Assembly: GCA_036417435.1 (NCBI GenBank)
Contig: CM070904.1
Span: 47,189,908 to 47,253,907 of the forward strand
Length of the DNA stretch: 64,000 bases
Reading direction: 5' to 3'
Source of the DNA: Inia geoffrensis
Taxonomy: Eukaryota; Chordata; Mammalia; Artiodactyla; Iniidae
In this document: positions 12,513 through 23,200 of the stretch, in pieces
Numbering within the stretch: the stretch's first letter is position 1
Layout: every line of letters begins with the position of its first letter
The notes under the pieces: model-generated
The model's database searches: none
Told to the model about the DNA's origin: nothing
What the model saw: only the letters and a program-made list of their open reading frames with translations
Made by a program: the position numbers and the translations under genes

Positions 12513-12770
12513 GAATCTACAAAAATGGTACAGATGAACTGGCTTGCAAGGCAGAAATAGAGACACAGAGACATAGAGAACAAATATATGGACACCAAGG
12601 GGGAAGTGGGGGAGGGGTGGTCGTGGTGGTGGAATGAATCTGGAGATGGGATTGACATATATACACTAACATGTATAACATAGATAACTAATAAGAACCT
12701 CCTGTATAAAAAATATAAATTTAATTTAATTTAAAAAAATAAAAAAAGAAATGCTAAAAGGAGTCCCCCA

Positions 12771-13110
12771 GGGACTTCCCTGGTGGCACAGTGGTTAAGA
12801 ATCTGCCTGCCAATGCAGGGGACACAGGTTCAATCCCTGGTCTGGGAAGATTCCACATGCCACGGAGCAACTAAGCCCATGTGCCACAACTACTGAGTCC
12901 ATGAGCCACAACTACTGAGCCTGCATGCCACAACTACTGAAGCCCATGCACCTAGAGACCATGCTCCACAACGAGAAGCCACCACAATGAGAAGCTCCCG
13001 CACTGCAATGAAGAGTAGCCCCCTCTCACTGCAACTAGAGAAAGCCAATGGGTAGCAACGAAGACCCAATGCAGCCAAAAATAAATAAAGTAATAAATTT
13101 ATTTTTAAAA
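12771..13110 (+). mobile_element. Long-form CHR-type SINE
   Basis: The same tRNA-like head as the short form is followed by a body with the repeated 'cacaactactgagcc' motif and an end at 'gacccaatgcagccaaaaat' plus an A-rich tail. The 15-bp TSD 'aaaaggagtccccca' lies at 12756-12770 and 13111-13125. The TSD is made of old L1 sequence just downstream of L1-A, so this SINE hit the old host element. Confidence 0.93.
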
Positions 13111-13171
13111 AAAAGGAGTCCCCCAGACTGAAATGAAAGGACCGTAGACAATAACTCAAAACCATATGAAG

Positions 13172-14632
13172 GGGCGAATTGGGAAGATGGCAGAAGAGTA
13201 AGACCCAATCAACTTCCCCCCCACAGATACACCAGAAATACATCTACACATGGAACAACTCTGACAGAACACCTACTGAATGCTGGCAGAATACCTCAGA
13301 CCTCCCAAAAGGCAAGAAACTCCCCATGTACCTGGGTAGGGCAAAAAAAAAAAAAGAATAAACAGCGACAAATGAATAGGGACGGGACCTGCACCAGTGG
13401 GAGGGAGCTGTGAAGGAGGAAAGGTTTCCACACACTAGAAAGCCCCTTCGTGGGTGGAGACTGTGGGTGGCAGAGGCGGGAAGCTTTGGAGCTGTGGAGG
13501 AGAGCGCAGCCACCGGGGTGTGGGGGGCAAAGCAGAGAGATTCCCGCACAGAGGATCGGTGCCAACCGGCACTCACCAGCCCGAGAGGCTTGTCTGCTCA
13601 CCCGCCGGGGCAAGCGGGGCTGGGAGTTGAGGCTCGGGCTTCAGTTAGGAGAGAACTGGGGTTGTCGGCGTGAACACAGCCTGCAGGGGGTTAGTGCACC
13701 AAGGCTAGCCGAGAGGGAGTCTGGGGAAAAGTCTGGAGCTGCCAGAGAGGCAAAAGACTTTTTCTTCCCTCTTTGTTTCCTGGTGCGCGAGGACAGGGGC
13801 TTAAGAGCGCTGCTTAAAGGAGCTCCAGAGACGGACGCAAGCCGCGGCTAACAGCGCAGACCCCAGAGACTGGCAGGAGACGCTAAGGCTCCTGCTGCTG
13901 CCACCAAGAAGCCTGTGTGCGACCACAGGTCACTATCCACGCCTCCCTCCGGGTAGGCTGTGCAGCCCGCCACTGCCAGGGTCCGGGGATCCAGGGACAA
14001 CTTCCCCGGGAGAACACATGGTGCACCTCAGGCTGGTGCAACGTCCCGCTGGCCTCTGCTGCCACAGGCTCACCCCGCATCCACCCGCCTCCCTCCCCCC
14101 AGCCTGAGTGAGCCAGAGCCCCCGAAGCAGCTGCTCCTTTAACCCCGTCCTGTCTGAGCAAAGAATAGACGGCCTCCAGCGACCTACACGCAGAGGCAGG
14201 GCCAAATCCAAAGCTGAGCCCCAGGAACTGTGCGAACAAAGAAGAGAAAGGGAAATCTCTCCCAGCAGCCTCAAAAGCAGTGGATTAAAGCTCCACAATC
14301 AACTTGATGTACCCTGCATCTGTGAAATACATGAATAGACAATTAATCACCCCAAATTGAGGAGGTGGACTTTGAGAGCAAGATTTATTATTTTTTTCCC
14401 CTTTTCCTCTTTTTGTGAGTGTGTATGTGTATGTTTCTCTGAGAGATTTTGTCTGTATAGCTTTGCTGTCAGCATTTGTCCTAGGGTTCTATCCATCCGT
14501 TTTTTTTTTTCTTTAAAAAATTTTTTTTTCTTAATAATTATTTTAAATTATTTTATTTTATCTTACTTTTTATTTTATCCTCTTTCTTCTTTCTTTCATT
14601 TTTCTTTCTTTCTTCCTCCCTCCCTCCCTCCT

Positions 14633-14701
<69 letters not shown>

Positions 14702-15226
14702 TTGCTTTTTCTCCCTTTTATCCTGAGCCGTGTAGATGAAAGGCCCTTGGTGCTGCAGCCAGGAGTTAGTGCTGTGCCTCTGAGGTGGGACAGCCAACTT
14801 CAGGACACTGGTCCACAAGAGACCTCCCAGCTCCACATAATATCAAATGGCGAAAATCTCCGAGAGATCTCCATCTTAACACCAGCACCCAGCTTCACTC
14901 AACCACCAGCAAGCTACAGTGCTGGACACCCTATGCCAAACAACTAGCAAGACAGGACCACAACCCCAACCATTAGCAGAGAGGCTGTCTAAAATCATAA
15001 TAAGTCCAGAGACAATGGAAAACACACCACCAGTTGTGGACCTGCCCACCAGAAAGACAAGATCCAGCCTCATCCACCACAACACAGGCACTAGTTCCCT
15101 CCACTAGGAAGCCTACACAACCCACTGAAACAAATTTAGCCACTGGGGACAGACACCAAAAACAACAGGAACTATGAACCTGCAGCCTGCAAAAAGGAGA
15201 CCCCCAAACCAAGTAAGATAAACAAA
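13172..15226 (+). promoter_or_regulatory. CpG-rich 5' UTR / promoter region of L1-B
   Basis: The leader opens with 'ggggcgaattgggaagatgg' (the first base may belong to the TSD), the usual 5' end of young cetartiodactyl L1s. It is GC- and CpG-rich from about 13440 to 14130, then has a T-rich and pyrimidine microsatellite part (14370-14720), and leads to the ORF1 ATG at 15227. In intact L1s this holds the internal polymerase II promoter and is a target for CpG methylation. The long frames found in it (13450-13851, 14357-14947, 13883-14298 minus) follow base composition and are not genes. Confidence 0.85.
14587..14704. repeat. Polypyrimidine microsatellite (CTTT/CCT/CT)n
   Basis: CTTT-like and CCTC units lead into a pure CT run of about 21 units (14642-14683) and then (CTTT)n. 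It lies inside the L1-B 5' UTR, where such tracts are usual, and accounts for the low-complexity frames on both strands. Confidence 0.95.
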
Positions 15227-15960
15227 ATGAGAAGACAGAAAAACACACAGCAGATGAAGAAGCAAGATAAAAACTCACCAGACCTAACAAATGAAGAGGA
15301 AATAGGCAGTCTACCTGAAAAAGAATTCAGAATAATGATAGTAAAGATGATCCAAAATCTTGGATATAGAATAGAGAAAATGCAAGAAACATTTAACAAG
15401 GACCTAGAAGAACTAAAGCTGAAACAAGCAATGATGAACAACACAATAAATGAAATGAAAAATACTCTAGATGGGATCAATAGCAGAATAACTGAGGCAG
15501 AAGAATGGATAAATGACCTGGAAGATAAAATAGTGGAAATAACTACTGCAGAGCAGAATAAAGAAAAAAGAATGAAAAGAACTGAGGACAGTCTCAGAGA
15601 CCTCTGAGACAACATTAAACACACCAACATTCGAATTATAGGGGTTCCAGAAGAGGAACAGAAAAAGAAAGGGACTGAGAAAATATTTGAAGAGATTATA
15701 GTTGAAAACTTCCCTAATATTGGAAAGGAAATAGCTAATCAAGTCCAGGAAGCACAGAGAGTCCCATACAGGATAAATCCAAGGAGAAACATGCCAAGAC
15801 CAATATTAATCAAACCGTCAAAAATTAAATACAAAGAAAACATTAAAAGCAGCAAGGGAAAAACAACAAATAACACACAAGGGAATCCCCATAAGGTTAA
15901 CAGCTGATCTCTCAGCAGAAACTCTGCAAGCCAGGAGGGACTGGCAGGACATATTTAAAG
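15227..15960 (+). pseudogene. L1 ORF1 pseudogene of L1-B, 3' truncated
   Basis: The ATG at 15227 gives MRRQKNTQQMKKQDK, then LPEKEFRIMIVKMIQNLG and a coiled coil (about residues 50-120: TFNKDLEELKLKQ, ITEAEEWINDLEDK). A TGA at 15605-15607 replaces the tryptophan of the conserved DLW motif. The frame then continues with the RNA-recognition part (IIGVPEEEQ, NFPNIGKEIANQVQEAQRVP). Further breaks occur near 15815-15890. The gene is cut at 15960, where sequence jumps into ORF2. The spacing and domain order match ORF1p of L1-A without its 24-base duplication. Confidence 0.88.
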
Positions 15961-18087
15961 TGATCAAGTGAGGTTTATTCCAGGAATGCAAGGATTCTTC
16001 AATATACGCAAATCAATCAACGTGATAAACCAAATTGAAGCAGAAGATGATATGATCATCTCAATAGATGCAGAGAAAGCTTTCGACAAAATTCAACACC
16101 AATTTATGATAAAAACCCTGCAGAAAGTAGGCATATGGGGAACTTTCCTCAAGATAATAAAGGCCATATATGACAAACCCACCGCCAACATCGTCCTCAA
16201 TGGTGAAAAACTGAAAGCATTCCCACTAAGATAAGGAACAAGAAAAGGTTTCCCACTCTCACCACTCTTATTCAACATAGTTTTGAAAGTTTTAGCCACA
16301 GCAATCAGAGAAGAAAAGGAAATAAAATATATCCAAATCGAAAAAGAAGTAAAGCTGTCACTGTTTGCAGATGACATGATACTATACACAGAGAATCCTA
16401 AAAGATGCTACCAGAAAACTGTTAGAGCTAATCAATGAATTTGGTAAAGTAGCAGGGTACAAAATTAATGCACAGAAATCTCTGGCATTCCTATACACTA
16501 ATGATAAAAAATCTGAAAGTGAAATCAAGAAAACACTCCCATTTACCATTGCAACAAAAAGAATAAAATATCTAGGAATAAACCTACCTAAGGAGACAAA
16601 AGACCTGTATGCAGAAAATTATAAGACACGGATGAAAGAAATTAAAGATGATACAAAGAGATGGAGAGATATACCATGTTCTTGGATTGGAAGAATCAAC
16701 ATTGTAAAAATGACTCTACTACCCAAAGCAATCTACAGATTCAATGCAATCCCTATCAAACTACCACTGGCATTTTTCACAGAACTAGAACAAAAAATTT
16801 CACAATTTGTATGGAAACACAAAAGACCCCGAATAGCCAAAGCAACCTTGAGAACGAAAAACGGAACTGGAGGAATCAGGCTCCCTGACTTCAGACTATA
16901 CTACAAAGCTACAGTAATCAAGACAGTATGGTACTGGCACAAAAACAGAAATATAGATCTATGGAACAGGATAGAAAGCCCAGAGATAAACCCATGCATA
17001 TATTATCACCTTATCTTTGATAAAGGAGGCAGGAACGTACAGTGGAGAAAGGACAGCCTCTTCAATAAGTGGTGCTGGGAAAACTGGACAGGTACATGTA
17101 AAAGTATGAGATTCGATCACTCCCTAACACCATACACAAAAATAAGCTCAAAATGGATTAAAGACCTAAATGTAAGGCCAGAAACTATCAAACTCTTAGA
17201 GGAAAACATAGGCAGAACACTCTATGACATAAATCACAGCAAGATCCTTTTTGACCCACCTCCCAGAGAAATGGAAATAAAAACAAAAATAAGCAAATGG
17301 GACCTAATGAAACTTAAAAGCTTTTGCACAGCAAAGGAAACCATAAACAAAACCAAAAGAAAACCTCAGAATGGGAGAAAATATTTGCAAATGAGTCAAC
17401 TGACAAAGGATTAATCTTCAAGATTTACAAGCAGTTCATGCAGCTCAATAACAAAAAACAAACAACCCAATCCAAAAATGGGCAGAAGACCTAAACAGAC
17501 ATTTCTCCAAAGAAGATATACAGACTGCCAACAAACACATGAAAGAATGCTCAACATCATTAGTCATTAGAGAAATGCAAGTCAAAACTACAATGAGATA
17601 TCATCTCACACCAGTCAGAACGGCCATCATCAAAAAATCTACAAACAAGAAATGCTGGAGAGGGTGTGGAGAAAAGGGAACCGTCTTGCACTGTTGGTGG
17701 GAATGTAAATTGATACAGCCACTATGGAGAACAGTATGGAGGTTCCTTAAAAATCTAAAAATAGAACTACCATACGACCCAGCAATTCCAGTACTGGGCA
17801 TATACCCTGAGAAAACCATAATTCAAAAAGAGTCATGTACCAAAATGTTCATTGTAGGTCTGTTTCCAATAGCCAGGACATGGAAGCAACCTAAGTGTCC
17901 ACTGACAGATGAATGGCTAAAGAAGATGTGGCACATATATACAATGGAATATTACTCAGCTGTAAAAAGAAACGAAATTGAATTATTTGTAGTGAGGTGG
18001 ATGGACATAGAGTCTGTCATACACAGTGAAGTAAGTCAGAAAGAGAAAAACAAATACCAGATGCTAACACATATATATGTAATCTAA
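15961..18087 (+). pseudogene. L1 ORF2 pseudogene of L1-B, lacking endonuclease and early RT
   Basis: The sequence starts inside the RT domain ('gtttattccaggaatgcaag', GFIPGMQGF in related copies). The catalytic FADD motif (16364-16375) is intact, unlike in L1-A. An open frame of 260 codons (16632-17414) covers the thumb and C-terminal region. A frameshift follows, and then 17539-18087 holds the C-terminal cysteine/histidine motif (CWRGCGEKG...HCWWEC near 17650-17710) and the natural ORF2 stop. Without an endonuclease or an intact frame it is inactive. Confidence 0.88.
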
Positions 18088-19664
18088 GAAAAAAAAAAGT
18101 CATGAAGAACCTAGGGGCAAGATGGGAATAAAGACACAGAACAACTAGAGAATGGACTTGAGGATATGGGGAGGGGGAAGGGTAAGCTGTGACAAAGTGA
18201 GAGAGTGGCATGGACATATATACACTACCAAACGTAAAATAGCTAGCTAGTGGGAAGCTGCCTCATAGCACAGGGAGATCAGCTTCGTGCTTTGTGACCA
18301 CCTAGAGGGGTGGGATAGGGAGGGTGGGAGGGAGGGAGACGCAAGAGGGAAGAGATATGAGAACATATGTATATATATATAACTGATTCACTTTGTTATA
18401 AAGCAGAAACTAGCACACCATTGTAAAGCAATTATACTCCAATAAAGATGTAAAAAAAAAAAAAACCATATGAAGAAATAAAGAGCAAAAATAAAATAAA
18501 CTATACAGCAAACATAACCATGAGTAGTAATGCATATTTGACATAATAACTCCTCTTTTTTTTTCTTTTTTCCCTATATTATTTGGAAGATAAGTGCATA
18601 AAAGAATAATTATAAATAATTATAAAGTTATGTTAAGGGGTTGGGAATGGAGCTATAAAGGAAGACAGACTTTCTATACAATTGAAGAATGATCTGAATA
18701 AATTTTTATCCAAAGAATAATAACCAGTGGAGGGACTTGACTTATCAGATAGCAAGACTTATTACAACTATACAGTAATTAAGACAGTGTGGCATTAGTG
18801 TGGAGGTAATCTTATAGACCAATGGAACAGGACAGAGATTCCAGAAAAAGATCTACACACCTAGATGTAAACCTGACATATGAGAGACCTAGCCTTGTAA
18901 ATCAGTGGCAAAGGACGAATTTATCATTAAAATATGCTGGGACAACTGATGATCCATATGGAAAAAAAAATGTATATCTTCAACCATATATACAATCAAT
19001 TCCAGATGGATCAAGTACTTAAACTGGAAAAGCAAGAGTTTAAAACTTTAAAAGAGGCTATAGGAAAATGTATTTATCACTTCAGGGTAATAAATAGTTT
19101 TAAAATCAAGCAGAAAGCATAAACCCAAAAGGAAAAGGGTGAAAAAGGATTGCTGCCGTCCAGAATAAATTTTAAAATCTTACAAATTCATATGAAAAAG
19201 TCCAATAGCCCGTTAAAAATGAGAAGATATAACGAAAAGTTTTCCAAAGAATATGAATGGTAAACATAGGAAAAATTCTTAATGTCAATAGCAATCAAGC
19301 AATGTGTATTGAAACTACCATGAACTACAATGTCATGTCCAAACAGACTGGCAAAAATTCAGGAGTCTGAAAACTCCACGTGTTGGTAATATACTGACTA
19401 AAGATGCGTCTCATACACTGCTGATGTTGAATAAAATAGAATAAATTGGTAAAACTACTTTAAAAAATAATTTGGAATTGCTTGGTAAAGGTGCATTTGT
19501 GCATACCCAGCACCACTTCTAGGTATATATCCTAGAGAAGTTCTTGAATACATGGACAGGAACAAATTTATACAAAAACATTTATAGTGACACATTTTTT
19601 GTAATGACAAATCAATCCAAATGTCCAGCAACAGTAGAATAAAAAAATAAATTGAAATGCATTC

Positions 19665-19745
19665 TTTTTTTATTGAGATAAAGTTGGTAAATAACATTGT
19701 ATAAGTTTCAGGTGTACAACGTTGTAATTCGATATTTGTTGGAAT
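19665..19745 (-). mobile_element. Very short 5'-truncated L1M 3' end, minus strand
   Basis: Read on the minus strand it ends 'tgtacacctgaaacttatac' ... CAATAAAAAAA, the terminal bases of an L1M 3' UTR. It interrupts the old plus-strand L1 between its ORF2 end and 3' UTR. Only about 75 bp were copied. Confidence 0.65.
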
Positions 19746-20230
19746 ACAAGAGTGAAACACAAATTACCGATAAATCACCAACATAAATGGATCTCTAAAA
19801 CATAATTTCAAGTCACAGAGTAATATATTATGATTCCTTTTATATAAAGTACAAAAGAAGGCAAAACAAGATGACATAAAGATTCATATTTTTATAAGTA
19901 TATACACATACCATTTCTGCATAGATTAATACACATATATGATAACCTTAAGGAAAACAAGGGATTAATTAACATAATTCAGGATAGCAGTTACCTCTGG
20001 GGCAGGGGGAGGGGGCTTCAACTGAGCAGAAACTCACAAAACATAGGCTTTCAAATGAAAAGGTAGTATCTTATTTCTTAGGCTGAATTATGAGCAGTGG
20101 TCATTTTCTTCTTTTTAAAATGCTACTTATATATATTATATACATTCTTCTAGTATGCTCTATTTCACCATATTAAGTATTATATTCACAATAAAATACA
20201 AAACACTTTATTCACAGTAAAAAGTAAAAA

Positions 20231-23200
20231 GAGAAAGAAAGTCTGAGTAAGAATCTAGATTCTCAAATGATTATCCTGGTGGACATACAGAAGAGAGACA
20301 TTGATGGCTTCTACTGCCTAGAAGGGAAAGAAAATGAGGTTCTAACCAGGGCAGTGCCAGTCAAGGGCAGATTTAGAAGAGAAACCTTGTGAACACATAA
20401 TTGACAGAACAGATTGGAGGATATTGATGTGTTTTGTGCCTGGCTTATTGTTAGGATGGTGATGATGACCAAAGAGAACTGTAGGGAAGCTCTATTTGAA
20501 GGGTGAGAAAAAGAATAAGAGCAACCAACATAAAGATAGACTCAGAAGAGAACAACGTCCCAAAAGCCAAGTGAGGATTAGGAAGTGTGGACGGGATAGC
20601 TTCAACCACTGTAGAGTATGTTCTAAGGTCATCTGCTTATGAAATATACAGGGGTATTTTTCTGGACTTGGGGTGAAGGGACAGGGTATGGGACAGCAGC
20701 TGTGGGAGAAACAATGGGGAAAAAACAGAGACCAAAAAATGACTGAACAGCAATGAGAACCCAGCTGAGTTTCGATGGCATGAATCTGTAGGAGAGCCAG
20801 CCGGCAACAATTCGTGACCTCCTCCCACAATCTTGGTCATCATTGAGTGGTTATCAAGGTTGCGAGTATTTTCATGTTCAAAACATAGAGACACACACAT
20901 GCAAGCACTCATACGTGTACTCACACACTCCAAATTTGGACTGAATAATTTGTTAGAGGTCTATCAAAAACCAGAGACCACAGTACAGAGGAGACTGTAA
21001 AATCCTTTGCATTAAGCAATAAAATTGCCATGGATACGAAGTATTTCCATCTAGGCACAGCTTCTTCAGGATTCCAGTTGGTCAGAGTTTCTGGGAAAAC
21101 TTTAAAAAGAAAGGTTAGTGGGATGAATTACAGCCCCAGCTGCAGCAGTTGGCTCTGAGGTAGTTCCCTTTCTTTCACTTATGTTTGACCCACCTCCCCT
21201 TCGGTTTGCCCTCTGGTTGGTCCAGGTGGCTTGCCTGGTAGTTTGACCCAGGTCCTCATCTCTGGGCTCTGTTTCCACGTCCTTCTCGAGCCGTAGTTCT
21301 TATACTTGCTCTTCACAAGTACAAGTTACGGTGGGCAGGAGAGGCACACATATTTCCCATTGTGTAACAGTACCCCTACCTTTTTGATGAGAACCACGGT
21401 CAGTTGTAAGGGGAACCCAAAGTAATGTGACAGCAATGTGACTTTGAGTTTACTGTGTTTTACTATGATCCCTGATGGAGGCATCCTTATCTGAGAACCA
21501 GGTCCTCAAGACCTACAGAGCCCAATGTTGCAGAGACAGGAAGCACAGATTGACCAAGTGAGTTACTAGGAGTGATGAAGAGGAGGACTCCTCCCACGTC
21601 TACCCCTAAATTCCCAGACCCATGTATTTTATCTACTGAGGTCACAGTCATTTGCTGCAAAGTGCTCCCTTGGTCCAAGGTAATGTTATGCAGGATTGCC
21701 TGCCAGTAAATCAGACACTCAATGAACCCTCAGAGAGTGGTGCTGGCCAAGGACCTCCAAGCAGAAAAGGCAAACCCATACCTGGAGTAGGAGGGAATCC
21801 AGTCAAGAAGAAACCCTAGAGTAGAAAGGGTCTGATGTAGTCAATAGCCGACAAGTAGTTTGTTGGTTTCCTCAAGGGATATTATTGTATCAGGGTCTGA
21901 CAATAATTAGTCATAATGGGAAATTCTGGCTCTTCAAGGATCCTGTCATCTCCACTGCTACAAGCGGGCTCAGACATACTTTCTTGCTTCTTTCTGGAAC
22001 ATGCTAACCAAGTCCTGCATATCACTATCCTTTTCCCAGTCAGCCTGTGCTGAGGTTTTCAAAATTATAGGTCTGGGGCCTAGAGGCGAGTTGAGGGAAG
22101 AGGAGGGAAAACATTGTCTTGTAAGAGACCTATCTCATTTGAAGGCTCTTCATGTTCTTCAAGCAAGAGGAGAATCTCTAACTTCCAGCGAGAATTAAGC
22201 CACTTCTACAGAACCGGGGGTTTCAGGGAAATTGGCAAATTCAAGCTTCTCAAACACTTTTACCCAGAAATCCCTGCCCAGATCCCATTTGCTTCTTATC
22301 AGAGCCTAACTTTGACACAGGAGACTTATCTATTCTGAGAATTTAGCCTTCGCCACAATTCAGCCACTTTTACAATTAAATATAAAGTAACCAAACAATG
22401 TCTGATCATCAGCTGTGTGTGACCTTCTACTACAGAAGATGAGAGCCTCAAATACTTACAAGAAGGCCTTCTGGCTAACGCTTTGCTTTAAACTATTGAT
22501 TAATAGATCTGAGCCTGTCATTTTCTCTCTTCACTGGATCAATAGCCCTTGGCAGTAGCCATCTAGTTCCACAGTCCTTACAGTTACTATTTCCCCCATA
22601 TCTCTTAAATACCTGAGACTTTGCACCAATTATTACATCCCTTCTACCTGTACTGTATCCCAGTTCATTACAGATGAAAGTCTTAGCAATGGCACTGCCA
22701 CAGTATAACTGGAATGATCAATATTCCCCCTTCCAGTAGTGGCGGGGTGCACATTGCCTGCCATGTAGCCAAGAAGGACTCCAACTTCAGAATCCCATCC
22801 TTACAAGTTGCTTTCTAAGACCACATCTCCTTTCAGCAGTCTTAGGTTAGGTTCCCTAGAAGCAGAGCTTAAGAAAGGGCTTCCGGTTTACGTTATTGTT
22901 TGAGTGAGTGCTCTCAAAAGAAAGGGACTGAGGGAGGAAGGGGAGGGCAGAGGAAGAAACTAAGAAAAGATGTCGTCTCGGTTTCAGTTTGTTCCCATAC
23001 GAAGTTCTGGAGCACAAATTGTACCACAGAGTTGGTCAGAGTTTGAGGCAAAACTACACCACTTTTCTACCCCTGTGTCAGACAGTCATTGTCTATAGTC
23101 TGTCCCAGGAGGGGCAGTGCTGGAGGTGGGTGTGTAGACTTCCTGGTGAGGCACCTCCTGGTCAAAGGCAATTCTGCAGAGAAGGCACAGCTATGAATGG

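Larger units (their letters stand above)
6658..12745 (+). mobile_element. Near full-length L1 (older copy, 'L1-A')
   Basis: The order is 5' UTR, ORF1, short spacer, ORF2, 3' UTR and A-rich end, flanked by a 14-bp TSD. The length of about 6.1 kb includes a 233-bp SINE at 9206-9438. Both ORFs are broken by stops and frameshifts and the RT active site is mutated, so it cannot move. The 3' UTR is short: it stops after 'aataagaacctcctgtataa' and lacks the roughly 170 bases that the 18240-18460 and 31970-32163 copies carry. That suggests an early-polyadenylated or variant 3' end. Confidence 0.9.
13172..18460 (+). mobile_element. L1 with both ends but an internal deletion (younger copy, 'L1-B')
   Basis: A perfect 14-bp TSD, 'aaaaccatatgaag' (13158-13171 and 18461-18474), flanks a 5.3-kb element with complete 5' UTR, ORF1, ORF2 C-terminal half, full 3' UTR with AATAAAGATG and an A tail. 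The end of ORF1, the whole endonuclease domain and the start of the RT domain are missing, with one clean junction at 15961-15964. Fewer stops than in L1-A suggest a younger insertion. It cannot move on its own. Confidence 0.92.
6293..20230 (+). repeat. Old L1/HAL1-like element, host of the nested insertions
   Basis: Visible parts are 6293-6657 (ORF1 C-terminal region, starting near 'atccaagaagctcaac'), 12746-12770 and 13111-13171 (end of ORF1), 18475-18700 (inter-ORF region with 'aagtgcataaaagaataatt'), 18720-19660 (ORF2 C-terminus) and 19746-20230 (3' UTR with GGATAGCAGTTACCTCTGGGG). Once the two younger L1s and the SINE are removed, the parts join in the correct order, apart from loss of most of ORF2 near 18700. 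It contains many stops. It is older than everything inserted in it. Confidence 0.7.

Noticed and set aside
12771..13110. Tandem 'cacaactactgag' units as a CRISPR-like or satellite array
   Set aside because: The units are internal to the long-form SINE body, occur identically in its other copies, and have no spacer structure.
14357..14947. 196-codon plus-strand open frame
   Set aside because: It is produced by the pyrimidine microsatellite inside the L1-B 5' UTR and consists largely of Ser/Leu/Phe low-complexity repeats.
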